Origin: Comamonas thiooxydans
GTDB taxonomy: Bacteria > Pseudomonadota > Gammaproteobacteria > Burkholderiales > Burkholderiaceae_C
Assembly (NCBI RefSeq): GCF_002157685.2
Contig: NZ_AP026738.1
Coordinates: forward strand, 992,001-1,056,000
Length of the DNA: 64,000 nucleotides
Reading direction: 5' to 3'
Below the pieces are notes generated by a model. That model was given only the letters and a program-made list of their open reading frames with translations, ran no database searches and was not told the DNA's origin. Below, in pieces: positions 43,295 through 52,537 of this stretch (positions are counted from its first letter, which is position 1; each line of letters opens with the position of its first letter). The position numbers were made by a program, and so were the translations under genes.

Positions 43295-44995
43295 CTAGGC
43301 GCTGTGAGGCGGGGAAGGACGTCTGGGGATGGGGCTGTGGCCCATGACCGATGCGCTTGTGGCTGCACCTGTCGCTGGTGCGATACGGGGCAGGTTTGCA
43401 GATGGCTGCACGGAGTTGTGCATCTGTACGTCAATCGGGGGACGGGCAGTCGTGCCTGGCGTTGTCACTGCGGTGTAGTCGGGTAGCCCGGCCTCGGCGG
43501 CCGATTGCAGGCGACCCAGCATCTGCAGCATGCCTTCGTGGCTACTGTCTGAAGTCTGGGAACTGAACAACTGGGCCAAGGGCTGCAGGAAAAGACGGGG
43601 CAGGGCGGTGTCGATATCGGACTCCCCACAGGCGAACAGGAAGACGTAGATGGAATCATGGTCGGCGGTGATGAGGTCTCCGTCGCGTGAGGGGCGATAG
43701 GCTTCTATGGCCTGGATATGGGAGGCATGGCTTAGCAGCCGCAACTGGATCAGGCTATGACTCAGGCCCATGGGTTGCGTCTTGCGCAGCATGTTCAGGG
43801 TCAGGGTGCAGAAATACGCAGGTTGCTGATAGCCCCGTTCCGGAATGGGCAGAAAGGCGTCCAGGGCCTGCTCGTAGCTTTCGGGAACCTGGCGCGAGAA
43901 ACGCTGGGACTGCAGTTCCCGCAGTCGCTGCAGCAACCGGGAAAAGCTCAGCTCGCGGTAGATGACGTCGTTGGCACCCAAGCGCAGCAGCGCCTGCTCG
44001 CTGTTCAGGCGTAGCTTGCCCACGGTTTCGCGGACCACGATCTTGAGCGCCTGCGGATGGCTGCATCGCAACTGGTGAACCATGCGAGCCAGGGCTTCGA
44101 ATTCGACGCTGCTGCCGGCGTCCAGCAACACGGTTGCACCTATGGCTTGTTGCACGGCTTCGGGGATCAGTTCCCGGGTCTCGACCACATGCCAGGACGC
44201 AGGCGGCTGGCGCTGGTCCGCAACGGCGGCCTGAGTGGCATAAACATCCAGTTCGTCGGGCGCGTGTATGAGCTGTGCGGAGGCTCCCTGCATGACGACG
44301 CCGTTGGCGTGCAGGCGTTGGGCGGTATCGGCCCAGTCTGGCGCCTGCAGGCCCAGCCGGATGGCGAAGACGGCCCCCTGTGCGCTGTTCCAGCGCTCCA
44401 GGCTCAGAGCCAGCTCGTTGCCGTCCTGCTTCAGGAGGGCGTAGTACGGGAAGGCATGAGCAAAGCTGGTCAGCATGCCATGCACTTCGTCGCCCGGTGC
44501 TTCAAAGCACAGTATCACGGGCGCCTTGCGCTGGCTTGCCCATTGGTGGAGCTGGCCGGCCAGACGGTGGATACGCTCCAGGGAGGCGCCGGTGAACAGG
44601 GGTGAGGCGTCGAGCAGGCACAGCGCCTGCTGCGGTTTCAGGCCCGCGCGCTTGAGATCCTTGTGCAGGGCTGCAAAGCCGGCCTCCTGCAGCTGGCTTT
44701 GGGCGGTGCTTGGCAGTACCCAAGCGTCGGGACGGAGGGCTGTGTGATTGTCCGGCTGGGTGGCGAACAGACGGTCCAGCAGGGGCGCGTCAGGAGCCAC
44801 CAGCATGGTGGGAAAATCCCGACACAGGTCCTGGACCAGATGCCGGCGCCAGTTCTCGAAAGCCGGGCCGGACGAGCCAGCGAGCGCGATCACGCCGCTG
44901 TGCGGCAGCTTTCCCATATCATCCGGCAGGCCGTCTACGCCCAGGTTGCCGGCGGCAAGAACGGGGCTGGTGTGGGCCATGGTCGTCTGTTGCAT
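43295..44995 (-). CDS. bcsE: c-di-GMP-binding cellulose biosynthesis protein BcsE
   Basis: 566 aa, cytosolic. N-terminal degenerate ATPase/REC-like part (residues 30-270), then a GIL domain. RDGD at 437-440 (SRDGDLITADHDSIYVFLF) fits the RxGD c-di-GMP motif described for the GIL domain. RETVGKLRLNSEQALLRLGA (322-341) is the REC-like half (compare the RES.G.LR motif). The last ~70 residues are Pro/Thr rich and disordered. In E. coli BcsE sits with BcsF/BcsQ and enhances synthase. It begins 1 nt after the bcsC stop (ATG 44995). Confidence 0.88.
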   Translation of the reverse strand: MQQTTMAHTSPVLAAGNLGVDGLPDDMGKLPHSGVIALAGSSGPAFENWRRHLVQDLCRDFPTMLVAPDAPLLDRLFATQPDNHTALRPDAWVLPSTAQSQLQEAGFAALHKDLKRAGLKPQQALCLLDASPLFTGASLERIHRLAGQLHQWASQRKAPVILCFEAPGDEVHGMLTSFAHAFPYYALLKQDGNELALSLERWNSAQGAVFAIRLGLQAPDWADTAQRLHANGVVMQGASAQLIHAPDELDVYATQAAVADQRQPPASWHVVETRELIPEAVQQAIGATVLLDAGSSVEFEALARMVHQLRCSHPQALKIVVRETVGKLRLNSEQALLRLGANDVIYRELSFSRLLQRLRELQSQRFSRQVPESYEQALDAFLPIPERGYQQPAYFCTLTLNMLRKTQPMGLSHSLIQLRLLSHASHIQAIEAYRPSRDGDLITADHDSIYVFLFACGESDIDTALPRLFLQPLAQLFSSQTSDSSHEGMLQMLGRLQSAAEAGLPDYTAVTTPGTTARPPIDVQMHNSVQPSANLPRIAPATGAATSASVMGHSPIPRRPSPPHSA

Positions 44996-44996
44996 G

Positions 44997-47900
44997 TCAG
45001 AAGCTTGAGTAGGGCTGTACAGGGCGGGGGCGGTTCACGAGCGGTGCGGTTACCGGATCGAGCAGGAAGCGCGCATAGAGCATCAGGCTGGATGGCGCGT
45101 AGTAGGCCGATCTGTCCATTTCGAACTGCGCGCCCAGGGCCAGGTTGGAGGTGAGTTGGTGCTCGACGACCGCGCGCAGCGATCTGCCAAAGCCCGTGCT
45201 GCTGCCCCCCGTGTAAACGGCCGACCGCCCCAGCGCGTTTGCCTGAGCCTGCAGCCGTGGGTCGGTGGGGAAATAGTCCATGGCGTTGCTGGAGCTGCTG
45301 GAGAAGGAAACCGAGGCACGCAGCAGCCATGTCCACTTGCCTTCGCGGCCGCTCCATTCCAGTGGCAGGGCGATGGAGGCGTAGCGGTTGGGGCTGTAAT
45401 AGCCGCCATGGCCCCAGCTGTATTCGGACAGGTCGCGTGCATAACCCCAGAAAGACAGGGCTGCGCCCAGGTTGACGAGCTGGTTGGGGGTGCGCCAGAC
45501 ATCGCGGTCCAAGGCCGCGCGCAGCTGCCAGCGGGTGTTGCTGCGCACGTTCTTGCCGGTCAGGGCCGCGTAGTTGCCACTGAGCGAGGCACCAAAGCCG
45601 CCCACATTGGTGGAGGCGCGTGCAGACACGCCTGTAGCGACTACCCCACCCCAGGTCTGGCCGGTGATGGGGTCATGGGCACCGCCATAGGCAAGAAGGC
45701 TGCCGGTCAGCGGGCGGCGCGACACCTCGAGCCGGTAGCCGACATCGCGCCAATCGCCGGTATGCGCAACGCCGCCGACCACGTTGGTGACAGGCATGCC
45801 GGCTCCGGTCGTACCTATATCCCATTGCCAGCGGTCGGCCTGGTAGCCGAAGCCCACGTTGAAGCCATCTGCCTTGGAGTGAGCTCCCGTGGTCGGATAT
45901 CGGGCCGAGGGCCAGGCTGCTACCTGGCCGTAGCTCATCGCATCGCTGGCGTTTCTGGGCAGGGCGCCGGCATCGAGATGGACCTGGTCCACATGCAGGA
46001 AGTAGAGACCGTCATAGCCGCGCGGGAACCATGCCACGGCGGGGCGCTCCCAGCCGTGCAGGGAGGAGATGCCATCGGTGGACGACTTGCGCAGTCCGGT
46101 CTGACCAACTTCGACCCAGCTCTGGCGACGCCCTTCTATGGATGCAATGTCCGATTCGATCTTGGTCACGGAGCTGGGCTGGGGGGCAGCGGTACCGTCT
46201 GCAGGCAGGCTGCGGCGCTCGATGGCCAGTGCGTCCCGGTAGGAGGACAGGGCCTGGGCGTAGTGGCTTTCCGAACGCTCCAGGCGCGCGCTGTGCAGCA
46301 GTACCTCGGTGTCGTCGGGGTTACCGGCCTTCAGCGAGGCGAGCAGTGCCCTGGCCTCATCGGGCTGGCCGATCCGTTGCCACAGCCGTACCAGGGCGAG
46401 TTGGCGATAGGACTCCTGGCTGGCCGCACGCTGCTGGGCCCACTGTGCTTCCGCACGGGCGGCTTCTAGCTGGTACATGCGCGCGAGCGCATTGCCGCGG
46501 CCTATGTGCAGGTCGTAGCTGTCGGGCGAGTCCTTGAGTGCGATGTCGAACTGTTCGAGGGCTGCGGCGTTTTCATTGGCCGCGAGCATCAGGCGGGCGC
46601 GGGCTGCACTGCGCTGGGCCTGAGTGGTCTGGCCCTGATGCAGGGGCGAGGCTGCCAGCCGCTGTGCCTGCGCCAGGCGAGCCTGGCTTGTGGCCTGATC
46701 CACCTGCCGTTCGAGGTGGCTGGCCTGAATTCCCAACAGGTCCGCATCCTGATCGGCTGTCCAGTCCTTTCGTGCCAGCAGCTGCGCAAGCAGAGATTGC
46801 AGCCGGTTGTCCTCGGCCGCGCGGCCGAGCAACTGAGCCAGCCGCAATTGGTCAGCGGGGTCTGGGGCGGGGAGTCTGGCCATACGACGGTCAAAGACTG
46901 CTACGGCTTCCTGGGGCTGGTTCATGCGAAACCAGGCGTTGGAGACCGCGTATAGCAGGTCGCTGTCGTTGCCTGCTGCGCGCTCGGCGGCTTCGAGCCG
47001 CGCCTTGGCCTGCACAGGATCGCTTGAAGTCTGGGCAATGTAAGTATGGATTTGTGCACTGTTCAGCAGGCTGCGCATGGAGTCGCTGTACTGGGCTTCG
47101 GGGATTTTCCGCATGTCGGAGAGTGCGCCCTCGTCGTCATTGACGGCGCTGCGGATCAGGGCTCGCGCATAGCGCATGTCCGGCTCGGTAGGGGCGAGGT
47201 CTATGCCAGCGTTCATGACCTGCAGCGCCGATTCGGGTTGCTGCATGCGCAGATAGGTACGTGCCAGCCGGTGCCTGAGCCAGGGATCGGCAGGGGTAAG
47301 CTTCAGAGCCTGTTCCTGCAGGCCCAGCGCCTTGCTCAATTGGCCGGCCTCCAGCGCGGTATTGGCTTCGCGGTCGAGCAGACTGGCTTGCAAGGGCTGA
47401 AGGTCCTGGGCCAGGCTGGCCTGCTGCTGCGCGGTCTTTTCGAGCAACTGGCGTGCGCGCTCGGGCTGGCCCTGGGCTGCGTAGAGATCGGCCAGGGCCG
47501 TCAGGGCGGAGACATTGCCGGGATTGCGTTGCAGAGCCCGCTTGTAATAGGTTTCGGCGCCGGCCGCATCCTGGTCGCGGGCCTTGATCTCACCGGCCAG
47601 CATCAGCGCTTGCAAATTGTCGGGTTGCTGTTGCAGGGCCAGCTGCGACAACTGCTGTGCCGATGCCAGATCATCGACCTGCAGTGCGGCTTCGGCGGCG
47701 CGCAGATGGGCCCAGAACTGGGCCGTGGTGCGCAGGTCTTGCCATTTACTCTGATGGTCTATGGCGTAGGCCTGGTCCAGCAACGGTAGTGCTTCGGCAT
47801 GGCGGCCCTGGCGCATGCGCAGCAAGCCCTTGTTGCCCAGTGCCTGAGCGTCGCGAGGCCTGCGTTGGAGCACTTGGTCGAAGCTGCGCTCGGCCAGTTC

Positions 47901-48596
47901 GAACTGTTCCTTGTCCAGTGCAGCCAGGCCGGTCCTGAGTGCAATGTCGGCAGGGTCGCGCACGGCCTGGGTTTGACGGAATGGAGCGCTGCCAGACGGG
48001 CGCTTTATTTTTTCGGGTGTCAGGGCCGCGTCTGCCGTGTTCGGTGCAGAGGGTTGCACCGCCACCTGCGCCGCAGGCTGTGCGTCGGGTGGAGGGCCTT
48101 CGCCAACGATCTGGTAGTACTCGCGCGCCAGGCTGCCGGTCTGTGGTGGGCCTGCAGGGAAAAGCTGACGGGCAATGGCGGCGGCCTCGGTCTTGCGTCC
48201 CGCACGGGCCATGAGCCGCATCTGGGCGAGTTGCTGCTTGCCTGGGCCGTAGGCATTGATCAATGCCGTGAGATCGCGCGTCGACTGGCTTGAGGGACTG
48301 GAGCTCTGCAGGCGGGCGAGGAGGCTTTGCGCCTCCTGGGTCTTGCCTTCCTGCAGCGCGATATCTCCCAGCGTGGCTAGGCCTTGAGGCGAGCGTGGGT
48401 TGATGGTCAGCAGCTTCTCTATTGACTGACGCGCCAGGTCTGCGCGCTGGCGGCTGTTCCACATCTGGGCTGTGCGCAGCAACTCGGCCTCCACGGCCTG
48501 GGTGGAGCCGGGCTGTGCCATGGAGGCGGTGCAGCACAGCAGGGTGGCCATTGCAATGACGCCCAGCGGCTGATACGTGCAAGAGAAAGGACTCAT
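44997..48596 (-). CDS. bcsC: cellulose secretion outer-membrane protein BcsC (TPR + beta-barrel)
   Basis: 1199 aa. Signal MSPFSCTYQPLGVIAMATLL ... SMAQ cleaved near residue 27. About 18-20 TPR repeats span residues 30-830 (for example NPRSPQGLATLGDIALQEGK). The BcsC C-terminal 16-strand barrel covers about 850-1199 and ends in YSSF, with terminal Phe as in outer-membrane proteins. Exports glucan across the outer membrane; the TPRs span the periplasm. Its ATG overlaps the bcsZ stop (ATGA). Size is near E. coli BcsC (1157). Confidence 0.96.
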   Translation of the reverse strand: MSPFSCTYQPLGVIAMATLLCCTASMAQPGSTQAVEAELLRTAQMWNSRQRADLARQSIEKLLTINPRSPQGLATLGDIALQEGKTQEAQSLLARLQSSSPSSQSTRDLTALINAYGPGKQQLAQMRLMARAGRKTEAAAIARQLFPAGPPQTGSLAREYYQIVGEGPPPDAQPAAQVAVQPSAPNTADAALTPEKIKRPSGSAPFRQTQAVRDPADIALRTGLAALDKEQFELAERSFDQVLQRRPRDAQALGNKGLLRMRQGRHAEALPLLDQAYAIDHQSKWQDLRTTAQFWAHLRAAEAALQVDDLASAQQLSQLALQQQPDNLQALMLAGEIKARDQDAAGAETYYKRALQRNPGNVSALTALADLYAAQGQPERARQLLEKTAQQQASLAQDLQPLQASLLDREANTALEAGQLSKALGLQEQALKLTPADPWLRHRLARTYLRMQQPESALQVMNAGIDLAPTEPDMRYARALIRSAVNDDEGALSDMRKIPEAQYSDSMRSLLNSAQIHTYIAQTSSDPVQAKARLEAAERAAGNDSDLLYAVSNAWFRMNQPQEAVAVFDRRMARLPAPDPADQLRLAQLLGRAAEDNRLQSLLAQLLARKDWTADQDADLLGIQASHLERQVDQATSQARLAQAQRLAASPLHQGQTTQAQRSAARARLMLAANENAAALEQFDIALKDSPDSYDLHIGRGNALARMYQLEAARAEAQWAQQRAASQESYRQLALVRLWQRIGQPDEARALLASLKAGNPDDTEVLLHSARLERSESHYAQALSSYRDALAIERRSLPADGTAAPQPSSVTKIESDIASIEGRRQSWVEVGQTGLRKSSTDGISSLHGWERPAVAWFPRGYDGLYFLHVDQVHLDAGALPRNASDAMSYGQVAAWPSARYPTTGAHSKADGFNVGFGYQADRWQWDIGTTGAGMPVTNVVGGVAHTGDWRDVGYRLEVSRRPLTGSLLAYGGAHDPITGQTWGGVVATGVSARASTNVGGFGASLSGNYAALTGKNVRSNTRWQLRAALDRDVWRTPNQLVNLGAALSFWGYARDLSEYSWGHGGYYSPNRYASIALPLEWSGREGKWTWLLRASVSFSSSSSNAMDYFPTDPRLQAQANALGRSAVYTGGSSTGFGRSLRAVVEHQLTSNLALGAQFEMDRSAYYAPSSLMLYARFLLDPVTAPLVNRPRPVQPYSSF

Positions 48597-49753
48597 GGTT
48601 GGGTGATCCACCTGGGCTGAAACTCGCCGAGCCTGCCAAAACGGAATTGCTGCTGCATCCAGCCAAGCCCGAACAGGGCCAGGCATTGTTCATAGTAGGC
48701 CGTGGGCCGCAGGGGCTGATCCTGGATACGGGTCTGTTGGGCCTGCGCGGCCTCTTCGTCCCCCTGGGCGTGCAGAAAGGGCAGCATGGCGGCGCTGAAA
48801 CCGCTGGGCGCCATGCCCATGCTTTCACCGCTCATGGGATCTATGCGCTCAGGTGGACGACCGGTGTCGCGCACCAGCCTGGCCATGGGGCGCAGTGCGG
48901 TCAGTACCTGGGCGCGTGCTGCAGCCTCGGGGTGCAGCATGCCAGCCCAGAGATAGACGCGGATGGCGTTATAGGCACCCATGGCCTTGTCTTTGTCCGT
49001 GTCTCTCAGAAAGCCCTGCTTTGTGTCGTATATCACCCAGTCGGGCGAGATACCCTTGGGAGCAGAGTCCACCGTGAGCCTGAGAGAGCTGGCACGCAGT
49101 GCCTTCCAGCGGGGCTGCCGGGGCAGGGCCTGGGCAAGGCAGTCCAGTACCTGCAGCGGCACGTAGCTGGGGTTGAGGCGCCATTGGCCCTCGCCGAGCT
49201 TGAAACCCTGGGGGCCGGGCAGTAGCGTAGGCCCCAGTCCAGGCAGGTCATCGGTTTCCTTGTCCAGCAGCAGGGCGCCCATGACCGAGGCCATCGCGCG
49301 GTAGCGCCGGTCATTCCATAGCCGTCCGGCCTCGGCCAGAAGGTAGACGATCCACAGATCGGCGTCGGAGGCTGCATTGGTGTCCAGAGGGCCCCAGCTG
49401 CCATCCGGTTTTTTGCCCCATAACCACGCGGGCAGAGCGGTGCTCAGGTCACCCGCGCACAGGTTGTTTTCCGTCCACTGCAGCAGCAACTCGAAGGTCG
49501 GGCGATCATTGGCCGCCAGCGCGAAGAACAGGGCGTAGGCTTGGCCCTCGGAATAGGTCTGGCCGCCCTTCTCATCGTCAGAGACGATGCGCCCGTCCTG
49601 GGTCATGAAACTGCGCTTGAACTCTTCCCACATCGGCCAGGGCGTCGTTGCAGCTTGCACAGGTCGTGTCGTCAGACAGGCCAGCGGCCCGGCCATGGTC
49701 AGGCTGGCTGCCGATAGCAGCCAGCTGCGGCGCTTGAGCTGCCGCTCAGGCAT
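48593..49753 (-). CDS. bcsZ: endo-1,4-beta-glucanase BcsZ (GH8)
   Basis: 386 aa, periplasmic. N-terminus MPERQLKRRSWLLSAASLTM has RRSWLL, a twin-arginine-like signal, then a hydrophobic core ending near residue 34. GH8 motifs: general-acid Glu in YSEGQAYALFFAL (E69), SDADLWIVYLL (129-139), and C-terminal GFSAAMLPFL. Where many GH8 enzymes show YDAIR, with the Asp proposed as base, this has YNAIR (N262). It trims nascent cellulose and keeps synthesis moving. The ATG overlaps the bcsB stop by 8 bp. Confidence 0.95.
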   Translation of the reverse strand: MPERQLKRRSWLLSAASLTMAGPLACLTTRPVQAATTPWPMWEEFKRSFMTQDGRIVSDDEKGGQTYSEGQAYALFFALAANDRPTFELLLQWTENNLCAGDLSTALPAWLWGKKPDGSWGPLDTNAASDADLWIVYLLAEAGRLWNDRRYRAMASVMGALLLDKETDDLPGLGPTLLPGPQGFKLGEGQWRLNPSYVPLQVLDCLAQALPRQPRWKALRASSLRLTVDSAPKGISPDWVIYDTKQGFLRDTDKDKAMGAYNAIRVYLWAGMLHPEAAARAQVLTALRPMARLVRDTGRPPERIDPMSGESMGMAPSGFSAAMLPFLHAQGDEEAAQAQQTRIQDQPLRPTAYYEQCLALFGLGWMQQQFRFGRLGEFQPRWITQP

Positions 49754-52058
49754 TGTTATTGCCCCCAAGGCGGCGTGCAGCCAGGGAGCGCAGCGCGCCG
49801 TAGACCAGGAAGGTGAGCAGCAGGCCCGTGACGATGCCTGCCAGAGCGAGTGCCACAGGGTGGCTGTGCAGATGGAACCACATACGTTGCCACCAGGGCA
49901 GGTCGCCCACGTAGTAGATGGGGTTCACCCGGAAGCTCTCCACCTGGTCGGCGCGCAGAAAGCTCAGGTCGCCACGCATGGCGCTGATCTTGCCTGAGTC
50001 GCTCAGACCCCGGTAGATCTGTGCCATGGCAATGTCGTCACTGGCGGTAAAGCCGACGACGCTGCGCCCCTTCTTCAATGGGGACTCGAAACTCACGATG
50101 GCGGCGAGCGGCCCTTTGCCTTCCAGCGTGGCCAAGCCGCTGCTGCCGGGATTGGGTGCATCCGAGGCATGTTGGAACAGTTCGCTGAGCGAGCTTACGG
50201 CTCGCTCCAGCAGGTGGGTGGTGCGCTTGCCTGCGACGATCAGGGCCGGAATGTCTTGCGACCACTTCTGCAGCAGGCCATCCTTGTCGCCCGCAGAGAT
50301 CAGCAGAATGTCCGTATCGCGAGCCTTCTCGATCTGGTCTGCATTCATCAGGTTGAAACGTATGCCGGCCAGGCCCGTGGCTGCGCTCATGCGGGCCACA
50401 GCGGTCAGATAGGCCTCGGCATCGGCTGCAGTGGGGTGACTGGGCAGGACGATGGAGGTTTGACTCAGATCGGCATATTTGGTGAAGGGGTAACCGCTGT
50501 TGGCGTAGGCCGCAAGATTGGGCATGGGCAGGTAGTGCCTGAAGCCCCGCAGATCGATGCTGGACTCGGGGTCTATGGCTGCGCGCAGCTCCGTTGGCTG
50601 GGTGGAGCGGCACTGGCCAAGATCAGTGGCAGGCAGCTGAAAGCCCAACTGCAGCTGGTTGTCTCCGCCAACGAGGAAGGAGGGGATGCGAAAGTCCGAG
50701 CTGGCCTGAGTGCTTCCGTCCTCGAACAGAGGCAGCATGATGGTGCTTTTGCCACTCCTGTCGTCATCCGCGGCACGCAGCGGATAAGCCTTGATGAACT
50801 GGTTGTTGATGGAGAGGCTGAGCGAACCGTGCTGTGATAACGAGTTCGGGGTGTACCGATAGTTCAGCTGCAGCGGAACGCCGCGGGCATTCCAGGAAAA
50901 TAGGTCCGGCGCCATGCGCGCAGGGATGTTGATCGTGTTGTTGAGCGCATAGCCATGCAGTTGCAGGTCCGATGGATTGTTCACCAGCTCGGACAGCAGC
51001 ACGGGGCGCTTGGTGGTCAGCCAGCGTGGCGCGTCGTAGGCTTTGCGCTTTTCGGGGTATTCCAGCTTGGTCACCTGCATGCTGCTGCCGCTCAGCGCGG
51101 CTTTGCCCAATGCCAGGGCGTCGGCAGCCTGCTGTAACTGGGCATTGTCCTTGCCCTGTACCACGAGCAGCTTGATGGCTGGATGCTCGGGGTGGGACAT
51201 CATGGTCAGCGTGGGCTGGGTGACGGGTGGCTGTTCCTTGAGGAAGTCTGGGCGGTGGTCGTTGGTGGCAAAGACCACTGAGTTACGCTCGGGCAGCTGG
51301 TTTTCGAAAAGCGGGAAGCGGTTGCCCCGGTAGCCCGACAGCATGCCTAGCCAGCTGGCCACCGAGCCTGCGGCCTTGAGCTGACCCATATCCTTGGCAT
51401 CGGCAAAGACGAAGGGGACGTTGACAATCTGGTTGTCGCGCGAATCGAAGAAAGGGGCGGGTAGAAGCTCCAGGGAATCGCTCAGCGGCAACTGGCGCAG
51501 CGTCAGATCAAGTTGGCTGTCGTTGCTGATGGATGCCCACAAGCTGGTGTGGTTTGGCATCTCGCAGTCCATCGTGTAGTGGCCGACGAACTGAAAGCGC
51601 AACCGGTTGTAATCCGTGAACAGGCGCGGATCAATGGGGATTTCCAGCTTTTGTGGGACTCCCAGCTGCTCCTTGGGCAAGGAGATAGTCTGCAGCAACT
51701 CCTCGTTGAGCAGTAGTTTGATGTGTGACAGCGACGGAATCAGGGATGGGGACAGTGTAAAGGTCAGGCGCAGAAGGGCGGATTCGACCAGTTCGTCACG
51801 ACGCACGCTGATGCTGACGCTGCCTTCGCTTTCCACGCCTCGCAGCATCATGGAGCTGCCCTGACCCAATTGCTGGAAGGTTGGAGTGAGTTCGCGACGC
51901 GGGAGCCCTGCAAGCGGGTTGGCTGCCAGTGCGGCGGCTGTGGGGGCGCTGGGTGGTTGTTCCTGCGCAAAGCCACAGACGGCGGGAGTCAGCAGAGTCA
52001 GTCCGATGGCGGCAAGAGCCCAATGAGGAATGTTGGATTTATTCGGAATTGGGGACAC
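49746..52058 (-). CDS. bcsB: cellulose synthase regulatory/periplasmic subunit BcsB
   Basis: 770 aa, GTG start at 52058 with GAGGAG 7 nt upstream. Signal peptide to about residue 31. Periplasmic part has two CBD/FD repeats (SVSISVRRDELVESALLRLT, MTMSHPEHPAIK region, YRYTPNSLSQHGSLSLSINN), Cys pairs, and a C-terminal membrane anchor HPVALALAGIVTGLLLTFLVY that packs on BcsA. It guides the glucan across the periplasm. First gene of the operon, with bcsZ overlapping its end. No bcsR-like or bcsP-like gene precedes it. Confidence 0.96.
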   Translation of the reverse strand: MSPIPNKSNIPHWALAAIGLTLLTPAVCGFAQEQPPSAPTAAALAANPLAGLPRRELTPTFQQLGQGSSMMLRGVESEGSVSISVRRDELVESALLRLTFTLSPSLIPSLSHIKLLLNEELLQTISLPKEQLGVPQKLEIPIDPRLFTDYNRLRFQFVGHYTMDCEMPNHTSLWASISNDSQLDLTLRQLPLSDSLELLPAPFFDSRDNQIVNVPFVFADAKDMGQLKAAGSVASWLGMLSGYRGNRFPLFENQLPERNSVVFATNDHRPDFLKEQPPVTQPTLTMMSHPEHPAIKLLVVQGKDNAQLQQAADALALGKAALSGSSMQVTKLEYPEKRKAYDAPRWLTTKRPVLLSELVNNPSDLQLHGYALNNTINIPARMAPDLFSWNARGVPLQLNYRYTPNSLSQHGSLSLSINNQFIKAYPLRAADDDRSGKSTIMLPLFEDGSTQASSDFRIPSFLVGGDNQLQLGFQLPATDLGQCRSTQPTELRAAIDPESSIDLRGFRHYLPMPNLAAYANSGYPFTKYADLSQTSIVLPSHPTAADAEAYLTAVARMSAATGLAGIRFNLMNADQIEKARDTDILLISAGDKDGLLQKWSQDIPALIVAGKRTTHLLERAVSSLSELFQHASDAPNPGSSGLATLEGKGPLAAIVSFESPLKKGRSVVGFTASDDIAMAQIYRGLSDSGKISAMRGDLSFLRADQVESFRVNPIYYVGDLPWWQRMWFHLHSHPVALALAGIVTGLLLTFLVYGALRSLAARRLGGNNNA

Positions 52059-52242
52059 TTTTGCTCCTCAAACTGATTTGTTGGCTGGATGGGCAGATAC
52101 ACCAAGTCATGCTTGCATCGATATTTTGGTATGCGCTGGTAATAGTTTTTTATTAATGTTGAAGAATTGACATTGTTTTAATCAATGAAAATCATGAAAT
52201 AGGGCGGCGATTGGAGTAGGGGAAGGGTAAATCAAAAAAACA
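52059..52242 (-). promoter_or_regulatory. AT-rich leader/promoter region of the bcs operon
   Basis: Between the tRNA terminator and bcsB. Much more AT-rich than its surroundings, with TTGATT and several T/A-rich hexamers, but no single -35/-10 pair I would fix. All bcs transcription probably starts here. ATACCAA...TTGGTGTAT forms a loose inverted repeat. Confidence 0.5.
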
Positions 52243-52279
52243 AAAACAAAAAACCCGCTGTTCTTGCGAACAGCGGGTT
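52243..52279 (-). terminator. intrinsic terminator of the tRNA-Lys array
   Basis: AACCCGCTGTTC and GAACAGCGGGTT form a perfect 12-bp stem with a 4-nt loop; a run of Ts on the minus strand follows. It lies 9 bp after the last tRNA and insulates bcsB. Confidence 0.93.
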
Positions 52280-52287
52280 GCTGATTT

Positions 52288-52363
52288 TGGTGGGCCCTGA
52301 GTGATTCGAACACTCGACCAACGGATTAAGAGTCCGCTGCTCTACCAACTGAGCTAAGAGCCC
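52288..52363 (-). tRNA. tRNA-Lys (CTT), copy 4 in transcription order
   Basis: 76-nt gene with encoded CCA. Acceptor GGGCTCT/AGGGCCC, D arm GCTC/GAGC, anticodon loop CTCTTAA (anticodon CTT), T loop TTCGAAT. D loop AGTTGGTA. Confidence 0.97.
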
Positions 52364-52412
52364 GCCGGATAAACCGGAGGATCAATCTGAAGAATCAGAC
52401 TGAAGAAATTTT

Positions 52413-52488
52413 TGGTGGGCCCTGAGTGATTCGAACACTCGACCAACGGATTAAGAGTCCGCTGCTCTACCAACTGAGCTAAGAGCCC
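52413..52488 (-). tRNA. tRNA-Lys (CTT), copy 3
   Basis: Same 76-nt sequence as the neighbouring copy at 52288; 49-nt spacer. Confidence 0.97.
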
Positions 52489-52537
52489 GCCGGATAAACC
52501 GGAGGATCAATCTGAAGAATCAGACTGAAGAAATTTT

